Shown: piece by piece, positions 1-8,824 of the stretch
Layout of the letters: each line of letters starts with the position of its first letter
Position numbering within the stretch: the first letter of the stretch is position 1
Origin: Streptomyces sp. NBC_00443
GTDB lineage: Bacteria > Actinomycetota > Actinomycetes > Streptomycetales > Streptomycetaceae
Length of the DNA stretch: 64,000 bases
Direction: 5' to 3'
Assembly: GCF_036014175.1 (NCBI RefSeq)
Contig: NZ_CP107917.1
Span: 6,882,001-6,946,000 of the forward strand
Program-made: the position numbers and the translations under genes
Notes under the pieces: model-generated
What the model saw: the letters and a program-made list of their open reading frames with translations, nothing else
Told to the model about the DNA's origin: nothing
The model's database searches: none

Positions 1-132
1 GGTCAGGATCGCAGGTATGGCAGGTATCGCAGGTGGGGGTGAAGTCGACTGTCGGGCGCGCGGTAGCCTTCACGCTGCGTACGCGTGCGCACCATCACTT
101 CATACCGGCCCGCATCTGGAGGAGCCACGGCG

Positions 133-573
133 ATGGCGGAACACACCAGCTCGAGCATCACGATCGAGGCGGCACCGGCCGATGTCATGGGGGTGATCGC
201 CGACTTCACCCGCTACCCGGACTGGACCGGTGAGGTGAAGGAGGCGGAGGTCCTCAAGACCGACGGCCAGGGCCGCGCCGAGCAGGTCCGGCTTGTCATG
301 GACGCCGGGGCGATCAAGGACGACCAGGTGCTGGGGTACACCTGGACCGGTGCGAACGAGGTGTCCTGGACGCTGGTGAAGTCCCAGATGCTGCGGTCGC
401 TGGACGGCTCGTACCTCCTGAAGCCGGCGGGTGCGGGGTCGACCGAGGTCACCTACCAGCTGACGGTGGACGTCAAGATCCCGATGCTGGGGATGATCAA
501 GCGGAAGGCCGAGAAGGTCATCATCGACCGGGCGCTGGCGGGGCTGAAGAAGCGGGTGGAGTCGGGCAAGTAG
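133..573 (+). CDS. SRPBCC / polyketide cyclase-like lipid-binding protein
   Basis: A 146-residue protein of the SRPBCC (START-like, cyclase/dehydrase) superfamily, which folds round a deep hydrophobic pocket; the ligand cannot be told from sequence. It opens with the family pattern SSSITIEAAPADVMGVIADF, followed by YPDWTGEVKEAEVL, and ends in the long C-terminal helix (IIDRALAGLKKRVESGK). Length fits a single-domain member. The ATG at 133 is chosen over an upstream in-frame ATG at 85 because a strong Shine-Dalgarno GGAGGAG (118-124) lies 8 nt before it. It is followed in the same direction by the ArsA-like ATPase after a 129-nt gap, and ArsA-like/SRPBCC neighbours recur in actinomycetes. No signal peptide, so cytoplasmic. 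Catalysis is not implied. Confidence 0.85.
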   Translation: MAEHTSSSITIEAAPADVMGVIADFTRYPDWTGEVKEAEVLKTDGQGRAEQVRLVMDAGAIKDDQVLGYTWTGANEVSWTLVKSQMLRSLDGSYLLKPAGAGSTEVTYQLTVDVKIPMLGMIKRKAEKVIIDRALAGLKKRVESGK

Positions 574-702
574 GCCGCGGCCCCGTCCTCGGGCGCCGGA
601 CGGGCCGGATTGCCTGGACCGGCGTCACCTGGGTAGTCGGGGTGGTCAGGCCGGGCTGCGTCCAAGCGGCCTTCATCCCGACGTCGGTTACGGTTCACCC
701 CC

Positions 703-1878
703 ATGCGCACCATCCTGATCACGGGCCCCGGCGGCAGCGGTCGCACCACCGTCGCCGCCGCCACCGCGCTCGCCGCCGCCCGTGAGGGCACCCGCACCCT
801 CGTTCTCGGCGGCGACCGCACCGACACCCTCGGTGCCGCTCTCGGCGTGCCGACCGGTGCGACTCCGACGCAGGTCAGCGAGACCCTCACGGCCTGGCGC
901 CCCGACGCGGCGCTGAGTTTCCGGGAGGACCTCGCCGGCTTCCAGGAACGTGCCTCCACCGCCCTCGACCTCCTCGGCGCCTCCCGGCTGGACCCGGAAG
1001 AGGTCACCCCGCTCCCCGGTGCCGAGGAGCTCGCGCTGCTGCGGGCGCTGCGGGACGCCGCCCTCGCCGAGCGGCACGAGCTGCTCGTCGTGGACCTGCC
1101 CGCCACCCCGCAGGCCCTCGCCCTGCTCTCGCTCCCCGAGGAACTGCGCCGCTACCTGCGCCGGCTGATCCCGTCCGAACGGCAGGCGGCCCGCGCGCTG
1201 CGACCCGTCCTCGGGCGGCTGGCCGGAGTTCCGATGCCCGCGGAGTGGCTGTACGAGACCGCCGCCCGCTGGGACGTCGAGCTCGCCGCCGTGGAGGCCG
1301 TGGTCGACGACCGCGAGACCGTCGTACGGCTGGTGGCCGAACCCGGCCCGGCCGGCGCCGACGCCGTGCGCGCCGCCACCGTCGCCCTCGCCCTGCGCGG
1401 CCTGCGCCCCGACCTGCTGATCGCCAACCGCGTCCTGCCGGAGGCGGAGGCCACGGCGGGCAGCTGGCTCGACGGACCCGTCACCCAGCAGCGCAAGGTC
1501 CTGGAGGAATGGCAGCAGGACCATGACGTGCATGGCGTCGGCCACCTCGGACGGGATCCCCGGGGCGCCGACGACCTCGCCGCGCTCGCAGTGCCCGCCG
1601 TCAACACGACGGCGTCCACCGTGGAGTGGCCCGTGGTCGACCGGCTGGCCGAGGACGGCGTCCTCGTCTGGCACATCCCCCTGCCCGGCGCCGTACGCGA
1701 CGAACTCGACCTTGTCCGACGCGGCGACGAACTCGTCCTCACCGCGGGACAGTTCCGGCGTATCGTGCCCCTTCCGTCCGCCCTGCGCCGGTGCGGAGTG
1801 GACGGGGCCGGGCTGCGCGACGGCGAACTGCGGATCCGGTTCGCGCCGGATCCGGATCTGTGGCCGAGGACCCGGTGA
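703..1878 (+). CDS. ArsA/GET3-like P-loop ATPase, degenerate Walker A
   Basis: A 391-residue protein of the ArsA/anion-transporting ATPase family. The N-terminus MRTILITGPGGSGRTT aligns with the deviant Walker A of the family (GKGGVGKTT), but the first signature lysine is Pro and the catalytic lysine is Arg, so ATP hydrolysis may be weak or lost. A switch-II-like strand LLVVDLPATPQALALLSLP lies near residues 126-145 and RPDLLIANRVLP near 237 is the usual strand before the adenine-binding region. The last ~80 residues (IPLPGAVRDELDLVRRGDELVLTAG) resemble the small beta domain at the C-terminus of bacterial ArsA-like proteins. There are no arsenic genes nearby, so arsenite transport is unlikely. 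The DUF5304 gene follows 57 nt downstream in the same direction. Confidence 0.8.
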   Translation: MRTILITGPGGSGRTTVAAATALAAAREGTRTLVLGGDRTDTLGAALGVPTGATPTQVSETLTAWRPDAALSFREDLAGFQERASTALDLLGASRLDPEEVTPLPGAEELALLRALRDAALAERHELLVVDLPATPQALALLSLPEELRRYLRRLIPSERQAARALRPVLGRLAGVPMPAEWLYETAARWDVELAAVEAVVDDRETVVRLVAEPGPAGADAVRAATVALALRGLRPDLLIANRVLPEAEATAGSWLDGPVTQQRKVLEEWQQDHDVHGVGHLGRDPRGADDLAALAVPAVNTTASTVEWPVVDRLAEDGVLVWHIPLPGAVRDELDLVRRGDELVLTAGQFRRIVPLPSALRRCGVDGAGLRDGELRIRFAPDPDLWPRTR

Positions 1879-1935
1879 AGCAGGTACGCCCGTTCGGGTA
1901 ACGTCGTAGAGACGAACCGTAGTCAGGAGTCCGTC

Positions 1936-2430
1936 ATGAGCGAAGAGCTCCCCCCGTCAGACGCCGACGAGCACGAGGCGATCGACGAGGTACGGGCGAC
2001 CGACGCCGACGCCTGGGCCACGGCGTGCGCCGAGGACCTCGCGGAGGAGAAGGCCCGCCGCCGCGCCCAGTACGGCACGCCCCCGGGCTCGGCCGCCGAG
2101 GAACTGCGCAAGCTCGTCGACGCCGTCGCGGACAAGCTCTCGACCCTCCAGTCCCCGCTGCTCGGCGCGGTCGCCGGACCCGCCGCCCAGCAGGTGGTCA
2201 AGCAGGTCGTGGAGCAGGCCAAGGCCGCCGTCGAGCCCGTCATCGAGCGCAACCCGGACGTCTTCGACCACCTGGCCGCGGCCGGCGGCGAGCTCCTCGC
2301 CGCCTACCGCTCCGCGGTCCAGGCCCAGGAACAGCGCTGGACCACCCGGGAGACGGGCGGGCACGACCTGGACGAGCGCCCCGACCGGGGCGACGAGCCC
2401 GGTCCCGGCGAGCGCATCGACCTGGACTGA
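1936..2430 (+). CDS. DUF5304 family acidic protein
   Basis: A 164-residue acidic protein without membrane segments, matching the Streptomyces-specific DUF5304 family. Its function is unknown. The N-terminal 40 residues are acidic (SEELPPSDADEHEAIDEV). The centre (residues ~50-125) is predicted mainly helical, with GSAAEELRKLVDAVADKL and AAQQVVKQVVEQAKAAVEPV giving heptad-like hydrophobic spacing, so a coiled coil or helical bundle is likely. The tail is disordered and rich in Asp, Arg and Gly. AGGAG at 1925-1929 supports the ATG at 1936. It sits between the ArsA-like gene and glkA, an order also seen upstream of glucokinase in other streptomycetes. Confidence 0.8.
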   Translation: MSEELPPSDADEHEAIDEVRATDADAWATACAEDLAEEKARRRAQYGTPPGSAAEELRKLVDAVADKLSTLQSPLLGAVAGPAAQQVVKQVVEQAKAAVEPVIERNPDVFDHLAAAGGELLAAYRSAVQAQEQRWTTRETGGHDLDERPDRGDEPGPGERIDLD

Positions 2431-2451
2431 TTCCCCGGTCGCCGGACGAGT

Positions 2452-2508
2452 CGAGCCCCCGTGTCCAGGGGCTCGGCCGGCCCCGTCCGCCGGGCGGACG
2501 ACGGGGAC
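2452..2508 (+). terminator. Two GC hairpins between DUF5304 gene and glkA
   Basis: Arms CGAGCCCC (2452-2459) and GGGGCTCG (2468-2475) form an 8-bp stem with an 8-nt loop. A second stem follows from CCCCGTCCGCC pairing with the GGCGGACGACGGGG stretch. There is no U-tract. They could end transcription of the upstream gene or slow readthrough into glkA. Confidence 0.4.
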
Positions 2509-2570
2509 TGCGACGACAGGGGCTCGGGTACGGTTGGCCGTAGCGGGGCTCGACCGAAACTGAGGGATTC

Positions 2571-3524
2571 ATGGGACTCACCATCGGCGTCGATATCGGC
2601 GGCACGAAGATCGCGGCCGGCGTGGTCGACGAGGAAGGCAACATCCTCTCGACCCACAAGGTGCCGACCCCGGGCACGCCCGAGGGCATCGTGGACGCCA
2701 TCGCCTCCGCGGTGGAGGGCGCGCGCGCCGGGCACGAGATCGTCGGCGTGGGTATCGGTGCGGCCGGTTACGTCAATCGTCAGCGCTCCGAGGTCTACTT
2801 CGCCCCCAACATCGACTGGCGCAACGAGCCGCTCAAGGAGAAGGTCGAGGCCCGCGTCGGCCTCCCGGTCGTCGTGGAGAACGACGCCAACGCGGCCGCG
2901 TGGGGCGAGTACAAGTTCGGCGCCGGCAAGGGCCACCGCAACGTCATCTGCATCACCCTGGGCACCGGCCTCGGCGGCGGCATCATCATCGGCAACAAGC
3001 TGCGCCGCGGCCACTACGGCGTGGCCGCCGAGTTCGGCCACATCCGCATGGTCCCGGACGGCCTGCTCTGCGGCTGCGGCAGCCAGGGCTGCTGGGAGCA
3101 GTACGCCTCCGGCCGTGCCCTGGTCCGCTACGCCAAGCAGCGCGCCAACGCCACCCCCGAGAGCGCCGAGCTCCTGCTCGGCATGGGCGACGGCAGCCCC
3201 GAGGGCATCGAGGGCAAGCACATCTCCATGGCCGCCCGCCAGGGGGACCCGGTCGCCGTCGACTCCTACCGCGAGCTCGCCCGCTGGGCCGGCGCAGGCC
3301 TCGCCGACCTGGCGTCCCTGTTCGACCCGTCCGCCTTCATCGTCGGCGGCGGCCTCTCGGACGAGGGCGAACTGGTCCTCGACCCCATCCGCAAGTCCTA
3401 CAAGCGCTGGCTCGTCGGCGGCAACTGGCGCCCGGTGGCGGACGTGATCGCCGCTCAGCTCGGCAACAAGGCGGGCCTGGTGGGCGCGGCGGACCTGGCC
3501 CGGGAGCCCGACCCGATCATGTAG
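2571..3524 (+). CDS. glkA: ROK-family glucokinase
   Basis: Glucokinase of the ROK family (317 aa), phosphorylating glucose with ATP. In Streptomyces this protein also takes part in glucose repression. The N-terminal phosphate-binding motif is GVDIGGTKIAAGVVD (6-20), the catalytic Asp is D105 in VVENDANAAAWGE, and the ROK signature with zinc ligands runs from E154/H157 through C167, C169 and C174 (CGCGSQGCWEQ). Length equals the S. coelicolor enzyme. GAGGGA lies 5-10 nt before the ATG. It is transcribed with the DUF5304 gene, with hairpins between the two. It is a cytoplasmic enzyme feeding glucose 6-phosphate to pfkA 5 kb away. Confidence 0.97.
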   Translation: MGLTIGVDIGGTKIAAGVVDEEGNILSTHKVPTPGTPEGIVDAIASAVEGARAGHEIVGVGIGAAGYVNRQRSEVYFAPNIDWRNEPLKEKVEARVGLPVVVENDANAAAWGEYKFGAGKGHRNVICITLGTGLGGGIIIGNKLRRGHYGVAAEFGHIRMVPDGLLCGCGSQGCWEQYASGRALVRYAKQRANATPESAELLLGMGDGSPEGIEGKHISMAARQGDPVAVDSYRELARWAGAGLADLASLFDPSAFIVGGGLSDEGELVLDPIRKSYKRWLVGGNWRPVADVIAAQLGNKAGLVGAADLAREPDPIM

Positions 3525-3663
3525 GGGCCCGTGGGTCCCACTCCTCAGGGGCGCGGGGCGGGTATCACCATGCGGCTCCGCCGCGTGGGCGCGACCAGCC
3601 ACACACGACTGGCACTCGCGCATCAGCCTCGCGCCCCGAGCCGTTGGGCGTAAATTGATCCAC

Positions 3664-4412
3664 ATGGCGCTGCTGCCCAACTCCCACACAGAGCCCGACG
3701 GTTCCGCCCTCATCCGCGTACTCAGCTACAACATCCGCTCGATGCGCGACGACACGGACGCCCTCGCCCGCGTCATCACCGCCTGCGCCCCCGACCTCGT
3801 CCTCATCCAGGAAGCCCCCCGCTTCTTCCGCTGGCGCAAGAAACTCTCCCGCCTGGCCCGCGCGGCGAACCTCGTCGTCCTCACGGGCGGCGCCACAGCC
3901 GCGGGCCCGGCGATCCTGTGCAGTCTGAGGGCCACCGTGGAGCGAACCGAGGACGTACTCCTCCCGCTCACCCCCGGACTGCACAGACGCGGCTTCGCCA
4001 CGGCAGTGGTCCGCTTCGGCGGCGCCCGTCTCGGCGTGCTCTGCTGTCACCTCTCCCTGCAGAAGGACGAGCGGTACGAACAGGGCGGCATGCTCCTCGA
4101 CCGGGTCGCCGGCATGGGCGTCGAGCACGCCGTCGCGGGCGGCGACCTGAACGAACGCCCAGGCGGCCGCACCTTCCGCCGCCTGGCCGACGGCCTCCAG
4201 GACTGCTGGGCCGCCGGCCCCTGGGGCAGTGAGTACACCTCGACCCCCTCGACCCCCACCAACGTATCGACGCGATCTTCGCGACCAAGGGCATCGAAGT
4301 GGCCGGATGCGGAGTTCCCATCGGCCATCCCGGGATCACGCAGACAGACCTGAGGGCGGCCACGGACCATCTTCCGGTCCTGGCCGCCCTCAGAGTCCCG
4401 GCAGCTCAGTAG
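3664..4412 (+). pseudogene. Endonuclease/exonuclease/phosphatase family gene with frameshift
   Basis: The first ~195 codons encode a typical EEP-fold metallohydrolase: VLSYNIRS near the N-terminus, LVLIQEAP (metal-binding Glu), GVLCCHLSL and VAGGDLNERPGG. After STPSTP at about 4251 the frame runs into nonsense and stops at 4353. The missing C-terminus is found in another frame from 4260 (QRIDAIFATKGIEV through ATDHLPVLAALRVPAAQ to TAG at 4410-4412), including the catalytic DH pair. Adding one C to either C5 run (4244-4248 or 4253-4257) restores one 249-residue protein. An in-frame TTG at 3655 is an alternative start. No Shine-Dalgarno is seen; TAAATT at 3651-3656 would suit a leaderless start. 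It ends one base before the convergent gene at 4414. This is a sequence error or a recent pseudogene. Confidence 0.85.
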
Positions 4413-4413
4413 G

Positions 4414-5067
4414 TCAGACGACCGCGCCCCGGCCCGGATCGTCGTCGTCCTCGTCGTCCGTCTTCATGCGCATCACCAGCGTGGCGAACCCGCCCAGGAA
4501 CCCACCGATGCCCAGGGTGGCCAGCCACCACGTCATGTCCCAATTGAGCAGGACGGCGAGCAGCAGCAGGACCGGTCCGCCGATCACCGCGAGCCAGGCG
4601 AACTTCGCGGTCGGGTCGGCGGCAGGCAGGGGCGGCGGCTCCGGTGGGACGAAGTGGCCCTCGTCGGCGGCGTCGAAGTCCTCCTCGGCCGGCTCGGGCA
4701 CGCTGTAGTCGCGTGGGCCGACGCCGGGGGCGAAGGAGATCGAGCTGCCGAGGGGCTTGGCGGGCTTGGCGGGCGTGTCCTCCTTGGGCTCGTCGGTCTG
4801 CTTGACCTTCGCGCCCTTGTCGCCCTGCCCGGCCTGCGGCTCCTCGTCCCTCCCGTCGCCCGTCCCGTCGTTGGTGTCGGACTCCAGCAGGGCCAGGTCC
4901 TCCACGGACTTGAAGGGCTTCGAGCCGGGCGGGTCCGTCGGCTCGTCGCCGTACCCGGCGACGATCGCGGCCCAGGCGGCGTCCTCGTCGAACGGGACGT
5001 GCTGCTCTTCCGGCTCGCGATCGTCGCGGTCCTCGCGCTTTTCGCGGTCGGAGTCGTGCTCAGCCAC
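4414..5067 (-). CDS. Acidic protein with two C-terminal membrane helices
   Basis: A 217-residue protein of unknown function conserved in Streptomyces. The first ~150 residues are highly charged and probably disordered (EHDSDREKREDRDDREPEEQ, then Lys/Pro-rich linkers). Two membrane segments follow near residues 153-172 (WLAVIGGPVLLLLAVLL) and 176-198 (WWLATLGIGGFLGGFATLVM), and the tail is very acidic (KTDDEDDDDPG). That suggests a small inner-membrane protein with a long cytoplasmic acidic domain. The GTG at 5067 overlaps the last 8 bases of the upstream esterase gene, so the two are translationally coupled. AAGGGAAGGA lies just upstream of the start. Confidence 0.75.
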   Translation of the reverse strand: MAEHDSDREKREDRDDREPEEQHVPFDEDAAWAAIVAGYGDEPTDPPGSKPFKSVEDLALLESDTNDGTGDGRDEEPQAGQGDKGAKVKQTDEPKEDTPAKPAKPLGSSISFAPGVGPRDYSVPEPAEEDFDAADEGHFVPPEPPPLPAADPTAKFAWLAVIGGPVLLLLAVLLNWDMTWWLATLGIGGFLGGFATLVMRMKTDDEDDDDPGRGAVV

Positions 5068-5839
5068 GTGCGGTCGTCCTTCCCTTGCCGACGCCGGTTG
5101 CGAGCCGGCTGATGAAGCCGAGGCTCTCCTCGAAGATCCGGTTCGCGTCATGGTCCAACGTCGCCACGTGATAACTCTGTTCCAGCACGACCTCCGTTAC
5201 GTCCGTCGACGACACCCTGCTCAGGATCCGGGCCGAATCCGCGGGCGGCACGGTGTGGTCCTCGGCGCTGCGCAGCAGCAGCAGCGGCTGGGTGACCTGC
5301 GGCAGCTCGCCGTCGACCAGGCGGAAGAAGGTGCGCAGCGAGTGGGCCGCGTGCAGCGGCACCCGGTCGTACCCGATCTCGACGCCGCCCTCCTTGGCGA
5401 TGTCACTGGCGATCCCCGGCGCCGTACGGACGAAGTGGCGGGACACCGGGAGGGTGTACGCGAACAGCCCGTGCACCTTGTTCGCCGGGTTGACGACCAG
5501 CACGCCGGCGACGTCCTCCCCGTGCTTCGCGGCCAGCCGCAGGGCCAGGGCGCCGCCCATGGACAGGCCGGCCACGAAGACCCGAGTGCAGTGCTCGCGC
5601 AGGCTGCGCAGCTCGCGGTCCACCTCGGCGTACCAGTCCTGCCAGCCGGTGAGCTGCATGTCCTCCCAGCGGGTGCCGTGCCCCGGCAGCAGCGGCATCG
5701 AGACGGTGAGTCCGTGCTCGGCGAGAGACTCCGCCCAGGGGCGCAGCGACTGGGGGGAACCGGTGAAGCCGTGGCAGAGCAGAACCCCGACCTCCCCGCC
5801 CGCACGGCGGTAGGGCTCGGCTCCAGGAAGGACCGGCAC
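5060..5839 (-). CDS. Alpha/beta hydrolase, carboxylesterase/monoacylglycerol lipase type
   Basis: A 259-residue serine hydrolase resembling Est30-type carboxylesterases and monoacylglycerol lipases. Visible motifs are the oxyanion loop LCHGFTGSP (21-29), LPGHG (51-55), the nucleophile elbow GLSMGG (Ser93), Asp194 in RSAEDHTVP and the catalytic His224 in QSYHVATLDHD. No signal peptide, so cytoplasmic. The GTG at 5839 has AGGAG 9 nt upstream. The gene overlaps the following acidic membrane-protein gene by 8 nt and is divergent from the acyltransferase at 6033. The neighbour suggests a lipid substrate, but this is inference. Confidence 0.85.
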   Translation of the reverse strand: MPVLPGAEPYRRAGGEVGVLLCHGFTGSPQSLRPWAESLAEHGLTVSMPLLPGHGTRWEDMQLTGWQDWYAEVDRELRSLREHCTRVFVAGLSMGGALALRLAAKHGEDVAGVLVVNPANKVHGLFAYTLPVSRHFVRTAPGIASDIAKEGGVEIGYDRVPLHAAHSLRTFFRLVDGELPQVTQPLLLLRSAEDHTVPPADSARILSRVSSTDVTEVVLEQSYHVATLDHDANRIFEESLGFISRLATGVGKGRTTARG

Positions 5840-6032
5840 CTTACGGTCTCCTGTTCGTGAGTAAGGACGACATGGACGAGAGGAACCACAACGACCCACG
5901 CGGCGGAGCCGCAAGTCGATACATCCAGGTGTCCTTCACCGTACGCGACCGCACTGACACCGACCAGGGTCGTCGGAGTCATTGAGAGTGCTCCGGGTTA
6001 AGGTCTGAGCGACAGACACAGGAGGCACTCGG

Positions 6033-6767
6033 TTGTTGTACGGCGCGATGAAGGTGACCATCGGGGGACCGCTGAAGGTCGCCTTCAGGCCCTGGGTGGA
6101 AGGCCTGGTGAACATTCCCGCCGAGGGCCCCGCGATCCTCGCGAGCAATCACCTCTCCTTCTCGGACTCGTTCTTCCTGCCCGCGGTCCTCGACCGCAAG
6201 GTGACGTTCATCGCGAAGGCCGAGTACTTCACCACGCCGGGCGTCAAGGGCCGGCTGACCGCCGCGTTCTTCAAGGGCGTCGGCCAGCTGCCCGTGGACC
6301 GCTCCGGGGGGCGCGGGGCGGGCGAGGCGGCCATCAAGAGCGGCACCGACGTCCTTGAGCGCGGTGAGCTGTTCGGCATCTATCCCGAGGGCACGCGCTC
6401 GCCCGACGGGCGGCTCTACCGGGGCAAGCCGGGCGGCCTCGCGCGCGTGGCGCTCGCCAGCGGGGCCCCGGTCATCCCGGTCGCCATGATCGACACGGAG
6501 AAGATCCAGCCGCCCGGCAAGGTCATGCCCAAGCTCATGCGCCCCGGCATCCGGATCGGCAGGCCGCTGGACTTCGGCCGGTACCAGGGCATGGAGCACG
6601 ACCGCTTCGTGCTCCGCGCGCTGACCGACGAGGTCATGTACGAGATCATGAAGCTCTCCGGCCAGGAGTATGTCGACATGTACGCGACCGCCGCCAAGCG
6701 GCAGATCGCGGAGGCGGCGAAGGCCGAGAAGGAACAGGCGCGGAAGAAGAAGGAACTGTCCGAATAG
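6033..6767 (+). CDS. 1-acyl-sn-glycerol-3-phosphate acyltransferase family (PlsC-like)
   Basis: A 244-residue acyltransferase of the PlsC/LPLAT superfamily, likely acylating lysophosphatidic acid or a related acceptor at the membrane. Block I is SNHLSFSD (H40 and D45 of HX4D) and block III is YPEGTRSPDG (117-126). The C-terminal 30 residues are a Lys/Glu/Ala helix (QIAEAAKAEKEQARKKKELSE). A TTG start at 6033 (or 6036) is chosen because AGGAGGC at 6020-6026 is correctly spaced; the first internal ATG at 6048 is too far. The two-component pair follows 32 nt later and may be co-transcribed. Confidence 0.88.
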   Translation: MLYGAMKVTIGGPLKVAFRPWVEGLVNIPAEGPAILASNHLSFSDSFFLPAVLDRKVTFIAKAEYFTTPGVKGRLTAAFFKGVGQLPVDRSGGRGAGEAAIKSGTDVLERGELFGIYPEGTRSPDGRLYRGKPGGLARVALASGAPVIPVAMIDTEKIQPPGKVMPKLMRPGIRIGRPLDFGRYQGMEHDRFVLRALTDEVMYEIMKLSGQEYVDMYATAAKRQIAEAAKAEKEQARKKKELSE

Positions 6768-6799
6768 AGTCGGCCGCACAGAGCCGAGGGGTGGGGGGC

Positions 6800-8038
6800 A
6801 TGGCCAAGCGCGAGCGGGTCATGAGGATGTCGGTCGAGCAGCCGCTGTGGCGTGCGCTCACCGGATACCGGGTGCTGACCCTGGTGTACGCGATCGGGCT
6901 CTTCGTCAGCGCGTACGACGAGGTCGCCCGACCCTGGGTGGCCATCGCCTACTTCGCCGTCCTGACCGTCTGGACGCTGGCCACCCTGCCCCGCGTCGCG
7001 AACGCCGCGAGCTGCACCAGGCGCTTCCTCGCGGTGGACCTCACCATCGCCCTGGCCGGCATTCTGCTCACCCGGCTCGCCGAGTCACCCGAGCGGATCG
7101 ACGCCGGGGCCCCGACCCTGCCGTCGATATGGACGGCGGGCGCCGTGCTGGCGTTCGCCATCAAGGGCGGCTGGCGCTGGGCCGCCTTCGCCTCCACGCT
7201 GGTCGCCGCGGCCAACCTGGTCCACCGTTCCGGCGTACCGACCCGCGACACCGTCCACATGGTGCTGCTCGTCTGGATCGCGTCCATCGCCATCGGCTAC
7301 GTCGTCGAGGTCGCCCGGGCCTCCGAGCGCACCCTGGCCCGGGCCCTGGAGATCGAGGCTGCGACGCGGGAGCGGGAGCGGCTCGCCCGGGACATCCACG
7401 ACAGCGTGCTTCAGGTGCTGGCGATGGTCCAGCGGCGCGGTGCCGTCATCGGCGGCGAGGCGGCCGAGCTGGGCCGGATGGCGGGCGAGCAGGAGGTCGC
7501 GCTGCGCACGCTGGTCTCGGGCGGCCTGGTGCCCGTGTCGCGGGTGTCGGAGGACGCCGCCGAGGGGGCGGTCGTACGGGCGGTCGAGGAGCCGGACGAC
7601 TCCACCGGTCTCACCGGTCCGGTCGATCTCCGGGTGCTGCTCGCCCCGTACGCCGGCGCCAGGGTCAGTTTCGCCGAGCCGGGCGCGCCCGTGTCCCTGG
7701 CTCCGGCCGCGGCACGGGAGTTGACCGCGGCCGTCGGGGCCGCCCTGGACAACGTCCGCCGGCACGCGGGGGAGGGCGCGCGTGCGTGGATCCTCGTCGA
7801 GGACGAGCCCGACGAGGTGATCGTCACCGTCCGGGACGACGGCCCCGGCATCCCCGAGGGCCGGCTCTCCCAGGCCGAAGGTGAGGGGCGGCTCGGCGTC
7901 GCCCTGTCGATCCGGGGCCGGCTGCGGGACCTCGGCGGCACCGCCGAGCTGATCTCGGTGCCGGGGCAGGGCACCGAAGTGGAACTGAAAGTACCGAAGG
8001 ACAGCAGCGCTTCACGGGGGAAGGCGGAGCAGCGATGA
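6800..8038 (+). CDS. Membrane sensor histidine kinase (MacS-like, HisKA_3)
   Basis: A 412-residue sensor kinase of the NarL-partner type. Four to six membrane segments fill residues ~24-170 (VLTLVYAIGLFVSAY, VAIAYFAVLTVWTLA, FLAVDLTIALAGILL, VHMVLLVWIASIAIGYVV), with little extracytoplasmic domain. The phospho-acceptor box is RERLARDIHDSVLQ (His200). The N box is AALDNVRRHA and the G box DDGPGIPEG. The end overlaps the response regulator start by 4 nt (ATGA), so they form a pair. ATG 6800 is preceded by a GGGGTGGGGGG run; GTG 6791 is an in-frame alternative. The signal is unknown; the many short membrane helices suggest it is sensed within the membrane. Confidence 0.9.
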   Translation: MAKRERVMRMSVEQPLWRALTGYRVLTLVYAIGLFVSAYDEVARPWVAIAYFAVLTVWTLATLPRVANAASCTRRFLAVDLTIALAGILLTRLAESPERIDAGAPTLPSIWTAGAVLAFAIKGGWRWAAFASTLVAAANLVHRSGVPTRDTVHMVLLVWIASIAIGYVVEVARASERTLARALEIEAATRERERLARDIHDSVLQVLAMVQRRGAVIGGEAAELGRMAGEQEVALRTLVSGGLVPVSRVSEDAAEGAVVRAVEEPDDSTGLTGPVDLRVLLAPYAGARVSFAEPGAPVSLAPAAARELTAAVGAALDNVRRHAGEGARAWILVEDEPDEVIVTVRDDGPGIPEGRLSQAEGEGRLGVALSIRGRLRDLGGTAELISVPGQGTEVELKVPKDSSASRGKAEQR

Positions 8039-8736
8039 CGGACACCGCGAGCGGACCGGACGCACAGCAGGACACGATCAGGGTCATGGTGGTCGACGAC
8101 CACCCCATGTGGCGCGACGCGGTGGCCCGGGACCTGGCCGAGTCCGGCTTCGACGTGGTCGCCACCGCCGGCGACGGCGACCAGGCCGTACGCCGCGCCA
8201 AGGCCGCCGCCCCCGACGTCCTGGTGCTCGACCTCAACCTGCCCGCCAAGCCCGGCGTCCAGGTCTGCAAGGAACTCGTCGGCCACAACCCGGCGCTGCG
8301 CGTCCTCGTCCTGTCCGCGAGCGGCGAGCACGCCGACGTCCTGGAAGCCGTGAAGTCCGGCGCGACCGGGTATCTGCTGAAGTCCGCGTCCACGGAGGAG
8401 TTGCTGGACGCGGTGCGCCGGACCGCAGTCGGCGACCCGGTGTTCACGCCGGGCCTGGCCGGGCTGGTCCTCGGCGAGTACCGGCGCCTCGCCTCGGAGC
8501 CGGTGCCTGCCGCGCCCGACGCCGACCAGCCGGGGGCACCGCAGCTCACCGAGCGCGAGACCGAGGTGCTGCGGCTCGTGGCCAAGGGCCTGAGCTACAA
8601 GCAGATCGCCGAACGCCTGGTCATCTCCCACCGCACGGTCCAGAACCACGTCCAGAACACCCTCGGCAAGCTCCAGTTGCACAACCGGGTGGAGCTGGTC
8701 CGATACGCGATCGAGCGCGGCCTCGACGACGAGTGA
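8035..8736 (+). CDS. NarL/LuxR-type response regulator
   Basis: A 233-residue response regulator. The receiver domain spans residues ~15-130, with the acidic pair DDH (21-23), phospho-acceptor Asp66 in VLVLDLNLP and Lys116 in TGYLLKS. The LuxR-type HTH occupies ~165-230, with the signature LTERETEVLRLVAKGLSYKQ and VISHRTVQNHVQNTLGKL. It overlaps the kinase gene by 4 nt. The next gene, pfkA, is 149 nt away and has its own promoter-like region. The target genes are unknown. Confidence 0.93.
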   Translation: MTDTASGPDAQQDTIRVMVVDDHPMWRDAVARDLAESGFDVVATAGDGDQAVRRAKAAAPDVLVLDLNLPAKPGVQVCKELVGHNPALRVLVLSASGEHADVLEAVKSGATGYLLKSASTEELLDAVRRTAVGDPVFTPGLAGLVLGEYRRLASEPVPAAPDADQPGAPQLTERETEVLRLVAKGLSYKQIAERLVISHRTVQNHVQNTLGKLQLHNRVELVRYAIERGLDDE

Positions 8737-8824
8737 TCCGGCGATCCGCTGACCCGATGAACGAACCGGTGCGTAAACCAACCGCCTGACACTTCACCGG
8801 AATTGCCCTTCCCGCCCATCCCTG

